NCBI RefSeq assembly: GCF_000828055.2
Contig: NZ_CP010523.2
Span: forward strand, 1,364,001 to 1,428,000
Source of the DNA: Klebsiella variicola
GTDB taxonomy: Bacteria > Pseudomonadota > Gammaproteobacteria > Enterobacterales > Enterobacteriaceae
DNA: 64,000 bases
Direction of reading: 5' to 3'
This document shows positions 33,571 to 42,626 of the stretch, piece by piece (position 1 is the first letter of the stretch; every line of letters starts with the position of its first letter). The notes under the pieces are model-generated. The model ran no database searches, had not been told where the DNA came from, and worked only from the letters and a program-made list of their open reading frames with translations. A program made the position numbers and the translations under genes.

Positions 33571-33701
33571 TAATTCCGCCGAATTATTATTTTCTCTCCT
33601 GAGTGATCCACTTCACCTTTTAACCCCACTTGCCGAAATTTGTTATTTGCCGCGCTGAAATACCGTCACCATGAGGACAGATTTCAGGGGGGCAATCAGT
33701 C

Positions 33702-34037
33702 ATGGATAAAGAACGCATTATTCAGGAATTCGTACCAGGCAAACAGGTCACACTGGCGCATCTGATTGCCCACCCGGGAGCGGAGCTGGCGAAAAAGATC
33801 GGCGTACCCGAATCCGGCGCGATCGGCATTATGACGCTGACACCGGGGGAAACAGCGATGATCGCCGGCGATCTGGCGATGAAGGCCGCCGATGTGCACA
33901 TCGGTTTTCTCGACCGGTTTAGCGGCGCGCTGGTGATCTACGGTTCGGTCGGCGCGGTGGAGGAGGCGCTCCTGCAGACCATCGGCGGGTTAGGCCGCTT
34001 ATTAAATTATACCTTGTGCGAATTAACGAAAAGTTAA
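33702..34037 (+). CDS. eutS: Ethanolamine microcompartment shell protein EutS
   Basis: EutS is a hexameric shell protein of the ethanolamine-degrading microcompartment, with a circularly permuted BMC fold that in E. coli gives bent hexamers. The 111 residues contain the [19 protein letters not shown] and [18 protein letters not shown] segments typical of EutS. It is the first gene of the 17-gene operon. The 165 bp upstream should hold the EutR-dependent promoter, but I could not define its elements. A GGGGGGC ribosome site is 6 nt before the ATG. Confidence 0.97.
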   Translation: MDKERIIQEFVPGKQVTLAHLIAHPGAELAKKIGVPESGAIGIMTLTPGETAMIAGDLAMKAADVHIGFLDRFSGALVIYGSVGAVEEALLQTIGGLGRLLNYTLCELTKS

Positions 34038-34049
34038 TTGAGAGCGACC

Positions 34050-34529
34050 ATGAAGCGTATTGCCATTGTCGGCGCCGTCGGTGCAGGAAAAACCACGTTA
34101 TTTAATGCCCTGCAGGGAAATTATTCCCTCGCCAGAAAAACGCAGGCGCTGGAATTTAACGATCGTGGCGACATCGATACACCCGGGGAATATTTCAGCC
34201 ATCCGCGCTGGTATCACGCCTTAATTACAACCCTGCAGGATGTGGACACCCTGATTTATGTCCACGCGGCCAATGATACCGAAAGTCGCCTGCCTACCGG
34301 GTTACTGGATATTGGCAGCCGAAAGCACCTTATCGTGGCGATCAGTAAAACGGATCTGCCGGATGCCAACCTCGCCGCGGTGCGGCAGCTGCTGGACGGG
34401 ATGGGGTTTCAGGCGCCGGTTTTCGCCCTCAACGGTTGCGATCCGCAAAGCGTCGCGTCGCTGGAAAATTATTTGAGTGAGCTCAGCCAAAAGGAGGAAG
34501 GGCCAGGTGAAGAAACTCATTACCGCTAA
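34050..34529 (+). CDS. eutP: EutP, GTPase-fold acetate kinase-type protein
   Basis: EutP (159 residues) has a P-loop GAVGAGKTTLFNALQG near residue 7, and KTD as a G4-type motif. Related EutP/PduV proteins associate with the shell, and EutP from Salmonella has been reported to have acetate kinase activity. The start is ATG 34050; the TTG at 34038 immediately follows the eutS stop but lacks a reason to be used. Its 3' end overlaps eutQ by 23 nt, showing tight coupling. Confidence 0.94.
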   Translation: MKRIAIVGAVGAGKTTLFNALQGNYSLARKTQALEFNDRGDIDTPGEYFSHPRWYHALITTLQDVDTLIYVHAANDTESRLPTGLLDIGSRKHLIVAISKTDLPDANLAAVRQLLDGMGFQAPVFALNGCDPQSVASLENYLSELSQKEEGPGEETHYR

Positions 34530-35196
34530 CGATATTCGTGCCGCCCACGCGCGCGGCGAACAGGCGATGTCAGTTGTTCTGCGCGCCAGCATTATCACCC
34601 CGGAAGCGCGCGAAGTCGCCGAGCTGCTGGGATTCACTATCACCGAGGATGATGGCGCCGTGCCGGCGGCGACAGCGGCGGACAGCGACAAAACGGAAAG
34701 CCAGCGGATCCGCGAAACCATCCTGGCGCAGCTGCCGGAAGGCCAGTTTACCGAAAGCCTGGTGGCGCAGCTGATGGAAAAGGTGATGAAGGAGAAGCAG
34801 TCCCTGGAGCAGGAGGCGATGCAGCCAGGATTTGACTCCGTGACCGGCAAAGGCGGCATCAAAGTGATCGACGGCAGCAGCGTGAAGTTTGGCCGCTTCG
34901 ACGGCGCCCAGCCGCACTGCGTTGGCTTAACGGACCTGGTGACCGACCAGGATGGCAGCAGCATGGCCGCCGGATTTATGCAGTGGGAGAACGCCTTCTT
35001 CCCGTGGACGCTGAACTACGACGAAATCGATATGGTGCTGGAGGGCGAGCTGCATGTGCGCCATCAGGGGGAAACGCTGATTGCCAAAGCAGGGGACGTC
35101 ATGTTTATCCCGAAAGGCGCCAGCATCGAATTCGGTACCCCGTCGACGGTGCGCTTCCTGTACGTCGCCTGGCCGGCAAACTGGCAATCGCTATGA
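34507..35196 (+). CDS. eutQ: EutQ, cupin-fold acetate kinase
   Basis: EutQ (229 residues) has an N-terminal helical part starting MKKLITANDIRAAHARGEQ and a C-terminal cupin fold at about 115-229 (MVLEGELHVRHQGETLIAKA). It is reported to be an acetate kinase needed during anaerobic growth on ethanolamine, and to help assemble the compartment. The start is GTG 34507, with AGGAGG just upstream. It overlaps eutP by 23 nt and eutT by 4 nt (ATGA). Confidence 0.94.
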   Translation: MKKLITANDIRAAHARGEQAMSVVLRASIITPEAREVAELLGFTITEDDGAVPAATAADSDKTESQRIRETILAQLPEGQFTESLVAQLMEKVMKEKQSLEQEAMQPGFDSVTGKGGIKVIDGSSVKFGRFDGAQPHCVGLTDLVTDQDGSSMAAGFMQWENAFFPWTLNYDEIDMVLEGELHVRHQGETLIAKAGDVMFIPKGASIEFGTPSTVRFLYVAWPANWQSL

Positions 35197-36002
35197 ACGA
35201 TTTCATTACCGAAGCGTGGCTCAGAGCGAATCATACGCTCAGCGAAGGCGGTGAAATCCATCTTCCTGCCAACGCTCGCCTGACGCCCTCGGCGAGGGAG
35301 CTGCTGGAAAGTCGGCATCTGCGGGTCAAATTTCTCGACCGCCAGGGGCGCCTGTTTGTCGAGGATGACGAACAGACGCCGCAGCCGGTGCATGTCCTGA
35401 CCAGCCGCGACCATCCGCCCCAGGCCTGCTGCGAGCTCTGTCACCAGCCGGTGGATAAAAAGCCGGACACCCTGACCCACCTGACGGCCGATACCCTGGT
35501 GGCGAAAAACGATCCGCGGCTGGCCTTCCGTGCGGTGCTGGACAGCACCATCGCTCTGACGGTGTGGCTGCAAATTGAACTGGCGGAGTCCTGGCAGCCG
35601 TGGCTGATGGATATCCGTTCGCGGCTGGGCAACATCATGCGCGCCGACGCGCTGGAGGAGCCGCTGGCGGCGCAGTCGATAGCCGGATTCAGCGAGGGAC
35701 AGTTACACCGTCTGTCCCATCAGCCGCTGCGCTTCCTGGGCCACGATCACCTGGTGCCGGAGGCCCGCCATGGGCGCGAGGTCGCGCTGCTTAATCTGCT
35801 GCGCGGCAAAGTCCGCGAGGCGGAGGTGACCGCGGCGCAGGTGTTTATCACGCCGCAATTTGCGGTCCGGCGCGCCGATATTATGCAAGCGCTCAACCGT
35901 CTCTCCAGCGCGGTCTACGTGATGATGATCCTGGGCGTGACGGATTCGCCGCCAACCCTCAGCCAGCTGCAGCAGCACCTGGGAGGTGAAGATGATCATT
36001 GA
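35193..36002 (+). CDS. eutT: Corrinoid adenosyltransferase EutT
   Basis: EutT makes adenosylcobalamin from cobalamin and ATP for the lyase EutBC. The 269 residues contain the Cys-rich metal motif [11 protein letters not shown] preceded by a His about 11 residues earlier, which matches the HX11CCX2C signature known for EutT, and a C-terminal helical adenosyltransferase domain ([15 protein letters not shown] onwards). ATG 35193 overlaps the eutQ stop. The stop overlaps the start of eutD by 11 nt. Confidence 0.96.
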   Translation: MNDFITEAWLRANHTLSEGGEIHLPANARLTPSARELLESRHLRVKFLDRQGRLFVEDDEQTPQPVHVLTSRDHPPQACCELCHQPVDKKPDTLTHLTADTLVAKNDPRLAFRAVLDSTIALTVWLQIELAESWQPWLMDIRSRLGNIMRADALEEPLAAQSIAGFSEGQLHRLSHQPLRFLGHDHLVPEARHGREVALLNLLRGKVREAEVTAAQVFITPQFAVRRADIMQALNRLSSAVYVMMILGVTDSPPTLSQLQQHLGGEDDH

Positions 36003-37008
36003 CCAATGCCGCAAACTGGCGCTGCGCGCCCCCGCCCGAGTGGTGTTCCCGGATGCGCTGGACGTCCGTGTGCTGAAGGCGGCGCATTATCTGCAGCAGC
36101 AGGGCCTGGCGCGTCCGATCCTCGTCGCCAGTCCCTTCGCGCTGCGGCAGTTCGCCCTTGGCGAACGTCTGCCGCTGACCGGAGTGCAGATCATTGATCC
36201 GCACAGCAACCTGGCGATGCGCGAGGCGTTTGCCGCCGCCTGGCAGGCGCGCGCCGGCGATAAAGCGCCCGCTGACGCCGTCGACAAGCTGGCCGACCCG
36301 CTGATGTTCGCCGCGGCGATGGTCAGCGGCGGTGAGGCCGAGGTGTGTATCGCCGGGAATCTCTCGTCAACCGCCAGCGTGCTGCGCGCCGGTCTGCGCC
36401 TTATCGGCCTGCAGCCGGGGTGTAAAACGCTCTCTTCGCTGTTTCTGATGCTGCCGCAGTATGCCGGCCAGCCGCTGGGGTTTGCCGACTGCAGCGTGGT
36501 GCCGCAGCCGACGGCGGCGCAGCTGGCGGATATCGCGATTGCCAGCGCCGAGACCTGGCAAGCGATCGCTGGCGAAGCGCCGCGGGTGGCAATGCTGTCT
36601 TTCTCCACGCGCGGCAGCGCCCGGCATCCCTGTGTGGCTAACGTCCAGCAGGCCACGGAGATCGTGCGTCAGCGGGCGCCACAGCTGATGGTCGATGGCG
36701 AACTGCAGTTTGACGCCGCCTTTGTACCGGACGTCGCTGCGCACAAAGCGCCCGGCAGCCCGCTGCGGGGGCGGGCCAATGTGCTGGTCTTCCCATCGCT
36801 GGAGGCGGGCAACATCGGCTACAAAATCGCCCAGCGGTTGGGTGGATATCGCGCCATCGGGCCGCTGATCCAGGGCCTCGCCGCCCCGCTTCACGACCTC
36901 TCGCGAGGCTGTAGCGTAGAGGAAATTATCGAACTGGCGCTGGTGGCGTCGGTACCGCGCCAGACGGACGCAAGCCGGATCCCCGACTCGTCCACGCTGG
37001 TTGAATGA
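35992..37008 (+). CDS. eutD: Phosphate acetyltransferase EutD
   Basis: EutD converts acetyl-CoA and phosphate into acetyl phosphate and CoA within or near the compartment, recycling the CoA used by EutE. The 338 residues match E. coli EutD in length; PTA-family motifs include [27 protein letters not shown] and [20 protein letters not shown]. Start ATG 35992 has GGGAGGTGA in front. The protein resembles the C-terminal half of MaeB encoded upstream. Confidence 0.96.
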   Translation: MIIDQCRKLALRAPARVVFPDALDVRVLKAAHYLQQQGLARPILVASPFALRQFALGERLPLTGVQIIDPHSNLAMREAFAAAWQARAGDKAPADAVDKLADPLMFAAAMVSGGEAEVCIAGNLSSTASVLRAGLRLIGLQPGCKTLSSLFLMLPQYAGQPLGFADCSVVPQPTAAQLADIAIASAETWQAIAGEAPRVAMLSFSTRGSARHPCVANVQQATEIVRQRAPQLMVDGELQFDAAFVPDVAAHKAPGSPLRGRANVLVFPSLEAGNIGYKIAQRLGGYRAIGPLIQGLAAPLHDLSRGCSVEEIIELALVASVPRQTDASRIPDSSTLVE

Positions 37009-37046
37009 ATGGTCCCCTTCAGGACCCCTTATGAGAGGAAAACACA

Positions 37047-37337
37047 ATGGAAGCATTAGGAATGATTGAAACCCGGGGCCTGGTTGCACTGATTGAGGCC
37101 TCCGACGCCATGGTCAAAGCGGCCCGCGTCAAGCTGGTAGGCGTGAAACAGATCGGTGGCGGCCTGGTGACCGCCATGGTGCGCGGCGATGTCGCGGCGT
37201 GCAAAGCCGCCACGGATGCCGGGGCGGCGGCGGCTCAGCGTATCGGTGAGCTGGTCTCTGTACATGTCATCCCGCGCCCGCATGGTGATCTGGAAGAGGT
37301 CTTCCCGATCAGCTTCAAGGGCGACAGCAACATCTAA
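37047..37337 (+). CDS. eutM: Major microcompartment shell protein EutM
   Basis: EutM is the main hexameric shell protein (single BMC domain). The 96 residues start [20 protein letters not shown] and include the [20 protein letters not shown] strand region; the pore loop is the GGG stretch. It is preceded by GAGAGGAAAA. Two REP elements lie between it and eutN, so eutM may be the 3' gene of a stabilised RNA. Confidence 0.98.
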   Translation: MEALGMIETRGLVALIEASDAMVKAARVKLVGVKQIGGGLVTAMVRGDVAACKAATDAGAAAAQRIGELVSVHVIPRPHGDLEEVFPISFKGDSNI

Positions 37338-37363
37338 CGGGGGAGGGGGTGCCGGAAAGTTCG

Positions 37364-37444
37364 GGCCGGATGAGACGTCAGCGCGTCGCTATCCGGCCAT
37401 GAAAAGGCATGAATGCCGGATGGCGCTGCGCTTTTCCGGCCTGC
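37364..37444. repeat. Pair of REP elements between eutM and eutN
   Basis: The first unit has arms GGCCGGAT (37364-37371) and ATCCGGCC (37391-37398); the second has GCCGGA (37415) and TCCGGC (37435-37440), with GCGCTGCGC in its core. They form hairpins in the eut mRNA after its most abundant shell gene and could stabilise the upstream RNA or cause partial termination. Confidence 0.8.
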
Positions 37445-37465
37445 ACATCACACGCGGAGATGGAC

Positions 37466-37753
37466 ATGAAGCTGGCTGTCGTAACCGGATATGTGGTCTG
37501 CACCGTACGCCATGAAGGGCTGGCCCACGACAAACTGCTGATGGTGGAGATGCTCAATGCCCGCGGCGAACCCGACGGGCAATGCGCGGTCGCCATCGAC
37601 AACATCGGCGCGGGATGCGGGGAGTGGGTGCTGCTGGTCAGCGGCAGCTCGGCGCGACAGGCGCACGCACAGGGCGCCTCTCCGGTCGATCTGTGCGTGA
37701 TTGGCATCGTGGATGAGGCTGCGGCCGATGGTCAGGTGCTCTTCCATAAGTAG
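37466..37753 (+). CDS. eutN: Pentameric shell vertex protein EutN
   Basis: EutN (95 residues) belongs to the EutN/CcmL family that forms pentamers capping the vertices of the shell. It begins MKLAVVTGYVVCTVRHEGL and includes the conserved AVAIDNIGAGCGEWVLLVSGS turn and the C-terminal VDLCVIGIVDE. ATG 37466 gives the same length as E. coli; another ATG two codons upstream is possible. The gene sits after the two REP units and 11 nt before eutE. Confidence 0.97.
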   Translation: MKLAVVTGYVVCTVRHEGLAHDKLLMVEMLNARGEPDGQCAVAIDNIGAGCGEWVLLVSGSSARQAHAQGASPVDLCVIGIVDEAAADGQVLFHK

Positions 37754-37764
37754 GGTGAAAAATC

Positions 37765-39168
37765 ATGAATCAACAGGACATTGAACAGGTAGTGAAAGCG
37801 GTACTGCTGAAAATGAAAGACAGCAGTCAGCCTGCTGACGCCGTTCATGATAGGGGCGTTTTTGCCTCACTGGATGACGCTGTCGCGGCGGCAACGGCGG
37901 CCCAGCAGGGATTAAAGCGGGTGGCGATGCGTCAGCAGGTGATTCAGGCCATTCGTGAGGCGGGTGAAAAGCATGCCCGTGAACTGGCGGAGCTTGCGGT
38001 GACGGAGACCGGCATGGGACGCGTTGAAGATAAGTTTGCCAAAAACGTGGCGCAGGCACGGGGTACGCCAGGCGTGGAGTGTCTGACTCCGCAGGTGCTG
38101 ACCGGCGATAACGGCCTGACGCTGATTGAAAACGCGCCCTGGGGGGTGGTGGCCTCGGTCACGCCCTCGACCAATCCGGCGGCGACGGTGATTAACAACG
38201 CCATCAGTCTGATTGCCGCCGGCAACAGCGTAGTCTTTGCCCCCCATCCGGCGGCGAAACAGGTCTCGCAGCGGGCGATCACCTTGCTTAACCAGGCGGT
38301 AGTGGCCGCCGGCGGCCCGGCCAACCTGCTGGTGACCGTGGCGAACCCGGATATCGACACCGCCCAGCGGCTGTTTAAGTACCCTGGTATCGGCCTGCTG
38401 GTGGTGACCGGCGGCGAAGCAGTGGTCGAGGCGGCGCGCAAACATACCAACAAACGCCTGATTGCCGCCGGGGCCGGCAACCCGCCGGTGGTGGTGGATG
38501 AGACCGCCGATCTGCCGCGCGCCGCGCAAGCGATCGTCAAAGGCGCCTCGTTTGATAACAACATCATCTGCGCCGACGAGAAGGTGCTGATCGTGGTCGA
38601 TAGCGTCGCCGACGAACTGATGCGCCTGATGGAAGGCCAGCAGGCGGTGAAACTCACGGCGGCGCAGGCCGAACAGCTCCAGCCGCTGCTGCTGAAAAAT
38701 ATCGACGAGCGCGGCAAAGGCACGGTCAGCCGCGACTGGGTCGGCCGCGATGCGGGCAAAATCGCCGCGGCGATTGGCCTGCAGGTGCCGGCGCAAACCC
38801 GCCTGCTGTTCGTGGAAACCCCTGCCAGCCATCCGTTTGCGGTGACTGAACTGATGATGCCGGTGCTGCCGGTGGTGCGGGTGGCGAACGTCGAGGAGGC
38901 CATCGCCCTGGCGGTGCAACTGGAAGGCGGCTGCCACCATACGGCGGCGATGCACTCGCGCAACATCGACAACATGAACCAGATGGCGAATGCCATCGAC
39001 ACCAGCATCTTCGTCAAAAACGGGCCGTGCATCGCCGGGCTTGGGCTGGGCGGTGAGGGCTGGACCACCATGACCATCACCACCCCAACCGGGGAAGGGG
39101 TAACCAGCGCGCGGACCTTCGTTCGTCTGCGCCGCTGCGTGCTGGTGGATGCGTTTCGAATCGTATAA
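37765..39168 (+). CDS. eutE: Acetaldehyde dehydrogenase (CoA-acylating) EutE
   Basis: EutE oxidises acetaldehyde to acetyl-CoA with NAD inside the microcompartment. The 467 residues start with an amphipathic helix NQQDIEQVVKAVLLKMKD, the type of N-terminal encapsulation peptide that targets cargo to the shell. An aldehyde dehydrogenase fold follows, with the active-site Cys in DNNIICADEKVLI and NPAATVINNAI as substrate/cofactor region. It lies between eutN and eutJ, with 9-11 nt gaps. Confidence 0.97.
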   Translation: MNQQDIEQVVKAVLLKMKDSSQPADAVHDRGVFASLDDAVAAATAAQQGLKRVAMRQQVIQAIREAGEKHARELAELAVTETGMGRVEDKFAKNVAQARGTPGVECLTPQVLTGDNGLTLIENAPWGVVASVTPSTNPAATVINNAISLIAAGNSVVFAPHPAAKQVSQRAITLLNQAVVAAGGPANLLVTVANPDIDTAQRLFKYPGIGLLVVTGGEAVVEAARKHTNKRLIAAGAGNPPVVVDETADLPRAAQAIVKGASFDNNIICADEKVLIVVDSVADELMRLMEGQQAVKLTAAQAEQLQPLLLKNIDERGKGTVSRDWVGRDAGKIAAAIGLQVPAQTRLLFVETPASHPFAVTELMMPVLPVVRVANVEEAIALAVQLEGGCHHTAAMHSRNIDNMNQMANAIDTSIFVKNGPCIAGLGLGGEGWTTMTITTPTGEGVTSARTFVRLRRCVLVDAFRIV

Positions 39169-39177
39169 GGGATGAAC

Positions 39178-40017
39178 ATGGCGCACGACGAACAACGCTG
39201 GCTTTCGCCGAGACTGCAAAAAGCCGCTGCCCTGTGTAACCAGGCGCCCGCCGCCAGCGAGTCGCCGCTGTGGCTGGGCATCGATTTGGGCACCTGCGAC
39301 GTGGTGTCGATGGTGGTCGACCGCGATGGCCAGCCGGTTGCGGTATGTCTTGACTGGGCCGATGTGGTGCGCGACGGCATCGTCTGGGACTTCTTCGGCG
39401 CCGTCACCCTCGTGCGCCGTCATCTCGCGACCCTCGAACAGCAGCTGGGCTGCCGCTTTGCGCATGCGGCGACCTCGTTTCCGCCCGGCACCGATCCGCG
39501 CATTTCGATCAACGTCCTGGAGTCCGCCGGGCTGGAGATCAGTCATGTGCTGGATGAGCCCACCGCGGTGGCGGATCTGCTGCAGCTCGATAATGCCGGG
39601 GTGGTGGACATCGGCGGCGGCACCACCGGGATCGCCATCGTTAAACAGGGCAGGGTGACGTATTCGGCGGATGAAGCCACCGGCGGACACCATATCTCCC
39701 TGACTCTGGCCGGGAATCGCGGCATCGGGCTGGAAGAGGCTGAGCAGTACAAGCGCCGCCATGCCGGAGAGATCTGGCCGGTAGTGAAACCGGTGTACGA
39801 GAAGATGGCTGAGATTGTCGCCCGACATATTACCGGACAAGGGATTGGTGATTTGTGGCTGGCAGGCGGCGCCTGCATGCAGCCGGGCGTCAGGGCGCTT
39901 TTTTGCCAATGTTTCCCGACGCTGAAGGTGCATTTACCCCGGCACAGCCTGTTTATGACCCCGCTGGCAATCGCCAACAGCGGGAGGGAAAAAGCGGAGG
40001 GGATCTATGCAAGCTGA
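39178..40017 (+). CDS. eutJ: EutJ, Hsp70/actin-fold accessory protein
   Basis: EutJ (279 residues) is a chaperone-like protein of the Hsp70/actin ATPase superfamily. The nucleotide site motifs are WLGIDLGTCDVVSMV near the N-terminus and VVDIGGGTTGIAIV in the middle. The exact role in the compartment is not known. ATG 39178 is preferred to ATG 39172 because AAGGG is 6 nt before it and the E. coli protein starts MAHDEQ. It overlaps eutG by 11 nt. Confidence 0.93.
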   Translation: MAHDEQRWLSPRLQKAAALCNQAPAASESPLWLGIDLGTCDVVSMVVDRDGQPVAVCLDWADVVRDGIVWDFFGAVTLVRRHLATLEQQLGCRFAHAATSFPPGTDPRISINVLESAGLEISHVLDEPTAVADLLQLDNAGVVDIGGGTTGIAIVKQGRVTYSADEATGGHHISLTLAGNRGIGLEEAEQYKRRHAGEIWPVVKPVYEKMAEIVARHITGQGIGDLWLAGGACMQPGVRALFCQCFPTLKVHLPRHSLFMTPLAIANSGREKAEGIYAS

Positions 40018-41194
40018 ACTGCAGACGGCGCTGTTCCACGCCTTCGATACGCTGAATCTTCAGCAAGTGAAAAGCTTCAACGTTCCGCCGGTGACGCTGC
40101 ACGGCGTCGGCGCGCTGGCGGCCTGCGGCCCGCAAGCGCAGGCCCGGGGCCTGAAGCATCTGTTTGTCATGGTTGACCGTTTTCTCCATCAGGCGGGAAT
40201 GACCGCCGGGCTGGAGCGTAGCCTGGCGATGAAAGGGGTTGCCATGACCCTCTGGCCCTGTCCCGCCGGCGAACCCTGCGTCACTGATGTCTGCGCTGCG
40301 GTCGCCCAGCTGCGGGACGCGCGCTGCGACGGCGTGGTGGCCTTCGGCGGCGGCTCGGTGCTGGATGCGGCGAAAGCGGTGGCGCTGCTGGTCGCCAACC
40401 CTGAGCAGACGCTGGGGGAGATGACGGAGCACAGCGAATTACAGCCACGTCTGCCGCTGATTGCGGTGCCGACCACCGCCGGCACCGGGTCAGAAACCAC
40501 CAACGTGACGGTGATTATCGATGCGGTGAGTGGACGCAAACAGGTGCTGGCGCATGCCTCGCTGATGCCGGATGTGGCGATCCTCGACGCCGCCGTAACT
40601 GAGGGCGTTCCCCCGCCTGTCACGGCGATGACCGGGATTGATGCGCTGACCCACGCCGTCGAGGCCTACAGCGCCCGTCACGCCACGCCGTTTACCGACA
40701 GTCTGGCGATGGGGGCGATAGCCATGATCGGCGAAGCGCTGCCGAAAGCGGTGGGCTGCGGCCAGGAGCTGGCGGCGCGGGAGAACATGCTGCTGGCCTC
40801 CTGCATGGCGGGGATGGCGTTTTCCAGCGCCGGGCTGGGGCTATGCCATGCCATGGCGCATCAGCCGGGGGCGGCGCTGCATATTCCGCACGGTCTGGCC
40901 AACGCCATGCTGCTGCCAACGGTGATGGGCTTCAACCGTATGGTGTGCCGGGGGCGCTTCAGCCAGATCGGCCGGGCGCTGACCGGCAGGAAAACCGATG
41001 ACCTTGAGGCAATCGCCGCCGTGCGCGAACTGATTGCGGAAGTCGGTCTGACGATGCGGCTGTCGGATGCCGGCGCGACGCCCGCGCACTACGCCACCTG
41101 GGCACAGGCGGCGCAGGACGACATCTGTCTGCGCACCAATCCACGCACCGCCACCCGGGAGCAGATTATCGAGCTGTACGCGGCGGCGCAATAA
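40007..41194 (+). CDS. eutG: Iron-dependent alcohol dehydrogenase EutG
   Basis: EutG reduces acetaldehyde to ethanol with NADH and so regenerates NAD for EutE within the compartment. The 395 residues fit the group III iron alcohol dehydrogenases: GGGSVLDAAKAVAL for NAD, PTTAGTGSETTNVTVI, and the metal region ALTHAVEAY with HAMAHQPGA. An N-terminal helix could be an encapsulation peptide. An inverted REP pair follows, before eutH. Confidence 0.96.
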   Translation: MQAELQTALFHAFDTLNLQQVKSFNVPPVTLHGVGALAACGPQAQARGLKHLFVMVDRFLHQAGMTAGLERSLAMKGVAMTLWPCPAGEPCVTDVCAAVAQLRDARCDGVVAFGGGSVLDAAKAVALLVANPEQTLGEMTEHSELQPRLPLIAVPTTAGTGSETTNVTVIIDAVSGRKQVLAHASLMPDVAILDAAVTEGVPPPVTAMTGIDALTHAVEAYSARHATPFTDSLAMGAIAMIGEALPKAVGCGQELAARENMLLASCMAGMAFSSAGLGLCHAMAHQPGAALHIPHGLANAMLLPTVMGFNRMVCRGRFSQIGRALTGRKTDDLEAIAAVRELIAEVGLTMRLSDAGATPAHYATWAQAAQDDICLRTNPRTATREQIIELYAAAQ

Positions 41195-41230
41195 ATGCGG
41201 ATTTTCCCGGAGGCGTGTGGCTGTGGCTTT

Positions 41231-41322
41231 CCCGGCTCGCGCTGCGCTTAGCCGGGCTACAGGATCACAGCCGTCTGCTATGCCGTAGCCCGGGTAAGGC
41301 GTTCACGCCGCGACCCGGGAAA
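41231..41322. repeat. Inverted REP pair (BIME) between eutG and eutH
   Basis: Unit one has CCCGGC (41231) and GCCGGG ending GGGCTAC; unit two starts GTAGCCCGGG (41285) and ends CCCGGG. The two units face each other tail to tail, the usual BIME arrangement. The 199 bp gap is the largest inside the eut operon. Confidence 0.82.
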
Positions 41323-41393
41323 GTTCCCCGAGTGCGGCTAATGTTCCCGTATTCACAGTATCTACCAATCATAAATGACAGGGAGTAAGGGCT

Positions 41394-42626
41394 ATGGGAA
41401 TTAACGAAATCATCATGTACATCATGATGTTCTTTATGCTGATTGCCGCCGTGGACAGGATCCTGTCGCAGTTCGGCGGCTCGGCGCGCTTTCTCGGCAA
41501 ACTGGGGAAAAGCATTGAGGGATCCGGCGGTCAGTTTGAAGAAGGGTTTATGGCGATGGGCGCGCTGGGCCTGGCGATGGTCGGGATGACCGCCCTGGCG
41601 CCGGTGCTGGCCCATCTGCTCGGTCCGGTGATTATCCCGCTGTATGAGATGCTCGGCGCCAACCCGTCGATGTTTGCCGGCACGCTGCTGGCGTGCGACA
41701 TGGGCGGTTTCTTCCTCGCCAAAGAGCTGGCGGGCGGCGACGTGGCGGCCTGGATGTACTCGGGCCTGATCCTCGGCTCCATGATGGGGCCGACCATTGT
41801 GTTCTCCATTCCGGTGGCGCTCGGCATTATCGAACCTGCCGATCGCCGCTGGCTGGCGCTCGGCGTGCTGGCGGGCATTGTCACTATTCCTATCGGCTGT
41901 ATCGCCGGCGGTCTGGTGGCGATGTATTCCGGGGTGGAGATCAACGGCCAGCCGGTAGCGTTTACCTTCGCGCTGATCCTGATGAATATGATCCCGGTGA
42001 TCATCGTCGCCGTGCTGGTGGCGCTGGGGCTGAAGTTCATTCCGGAAAAAATGATCAACGGCTTCCAGATCTTCGCCAAATTCCTCGTGGCGCTGATCAC
42101 CATCGGCCTGGCGGCGGCGGTGATCAAGTTCCTGCTCGGCTGGGAGCTGATCCCAGGACTCGACCCGATCTTTATGGCGCCTGGTGACCAGCCCGGCGAG
42201 GTGATGCGCGCCATCGAAGTCATTGGCTCTATCTCCTGCGTGCTGCTCGGCGCTTACCCGATGGTGCTCCTGCTGACCCGCTGGTTTGAAAAGCCGCTGA
42301 TGCGTGTCGGTAATCTGCTCAAAATCAACAATATGGCTGCCGGCGGCATGGTCGCTACCCTCGCGAACAATATCCCGATGTTCGGCATGATGAAGCAGAT
42401 GGATACACGTGGAAAAGTGATCAACTGCGCCTTCTCAGTGTCAGCGGCGTTCGCCCTCGGCGACCATCTCGGTTTTGCGGCGGCCAACATGAACGCCATG
42501 ATCTTCCCGATGATCGTCGGCAAGCTGGTCGGCGGCGTTACCGCGATTGGCGTGGCGATGCTGCTGGTGCCAAAAGATGAAAACGTACCGGCGCCTGCCA
42601 ACACCGAAGCGGAGGCGCACTCGTGA
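41394..42626 (+). CDS. eutH: Ethanolamine permease/transport protein EutH
   Basis: EutH is an inner-membrane protein that helps ethanolamine entry when its concentration or pH is low. The 410 residues contain about eleven membrane segments, and the conserved LLACDMGGFFLAKELAGGD region with GLILGSMMGPTIVFSIPVAL. Only the last residues (VPAPANTEAEAHS) are soluble and variable. Its TGA stop overlaps the GTG start of eutA by 3 nt, within TCGTGAAC. GGGAGTAAGGGCT precedes the ATG. Confidence 0.96.
   Translation: MGINEIIMYIMMFFMLIAAVDRILSQFGGSARFLGKLGKSIEGSGGQFEEGFMAMGALGLAMVGMTALAPVLAHLLGPVIIPLYEMLGANPSMFAGTLLACDMGGFFLAKELAGGDVAAWMYSGLILGSMMGPTIVFSIPVALGIIEPADRRWLALGVLAGIVTIPIGCIAGGLVAMYSGVEINGQPVAFTFALILMNMIPVIIVAVLVALGLKFIPEKMINGFQIFAKFLVALITIGLAAAVIKFLLGWELIPGLDPIFMAPGDQPGEVMRAIEVIGSISCVLLGAYPMVLLLTRWFEKPLMRVGNLLKINNMAAGGMVATLANNIPMFGMMKQMDTRGKVINCAFSVSAAFALGDHLGFAAANMNAMIFPMIVGKLVGGVTAIGVAMLLVPKDENVPAPANTEAEAHS

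Noticed and set aside
34983..35192. Longer eutT start at 34983
   Set aside because: The extension lies within eutQ and is out-of-frame shadow; ATG 35193 overlaps the eutQ stop in ATGA and gives the family length.
37912..39933. 673-codon open frame opposite eutE-eutJ
   Set aside because: Spans two conserved genes on the other strand; composition typical of antisense frames (His, Arg, Gln).
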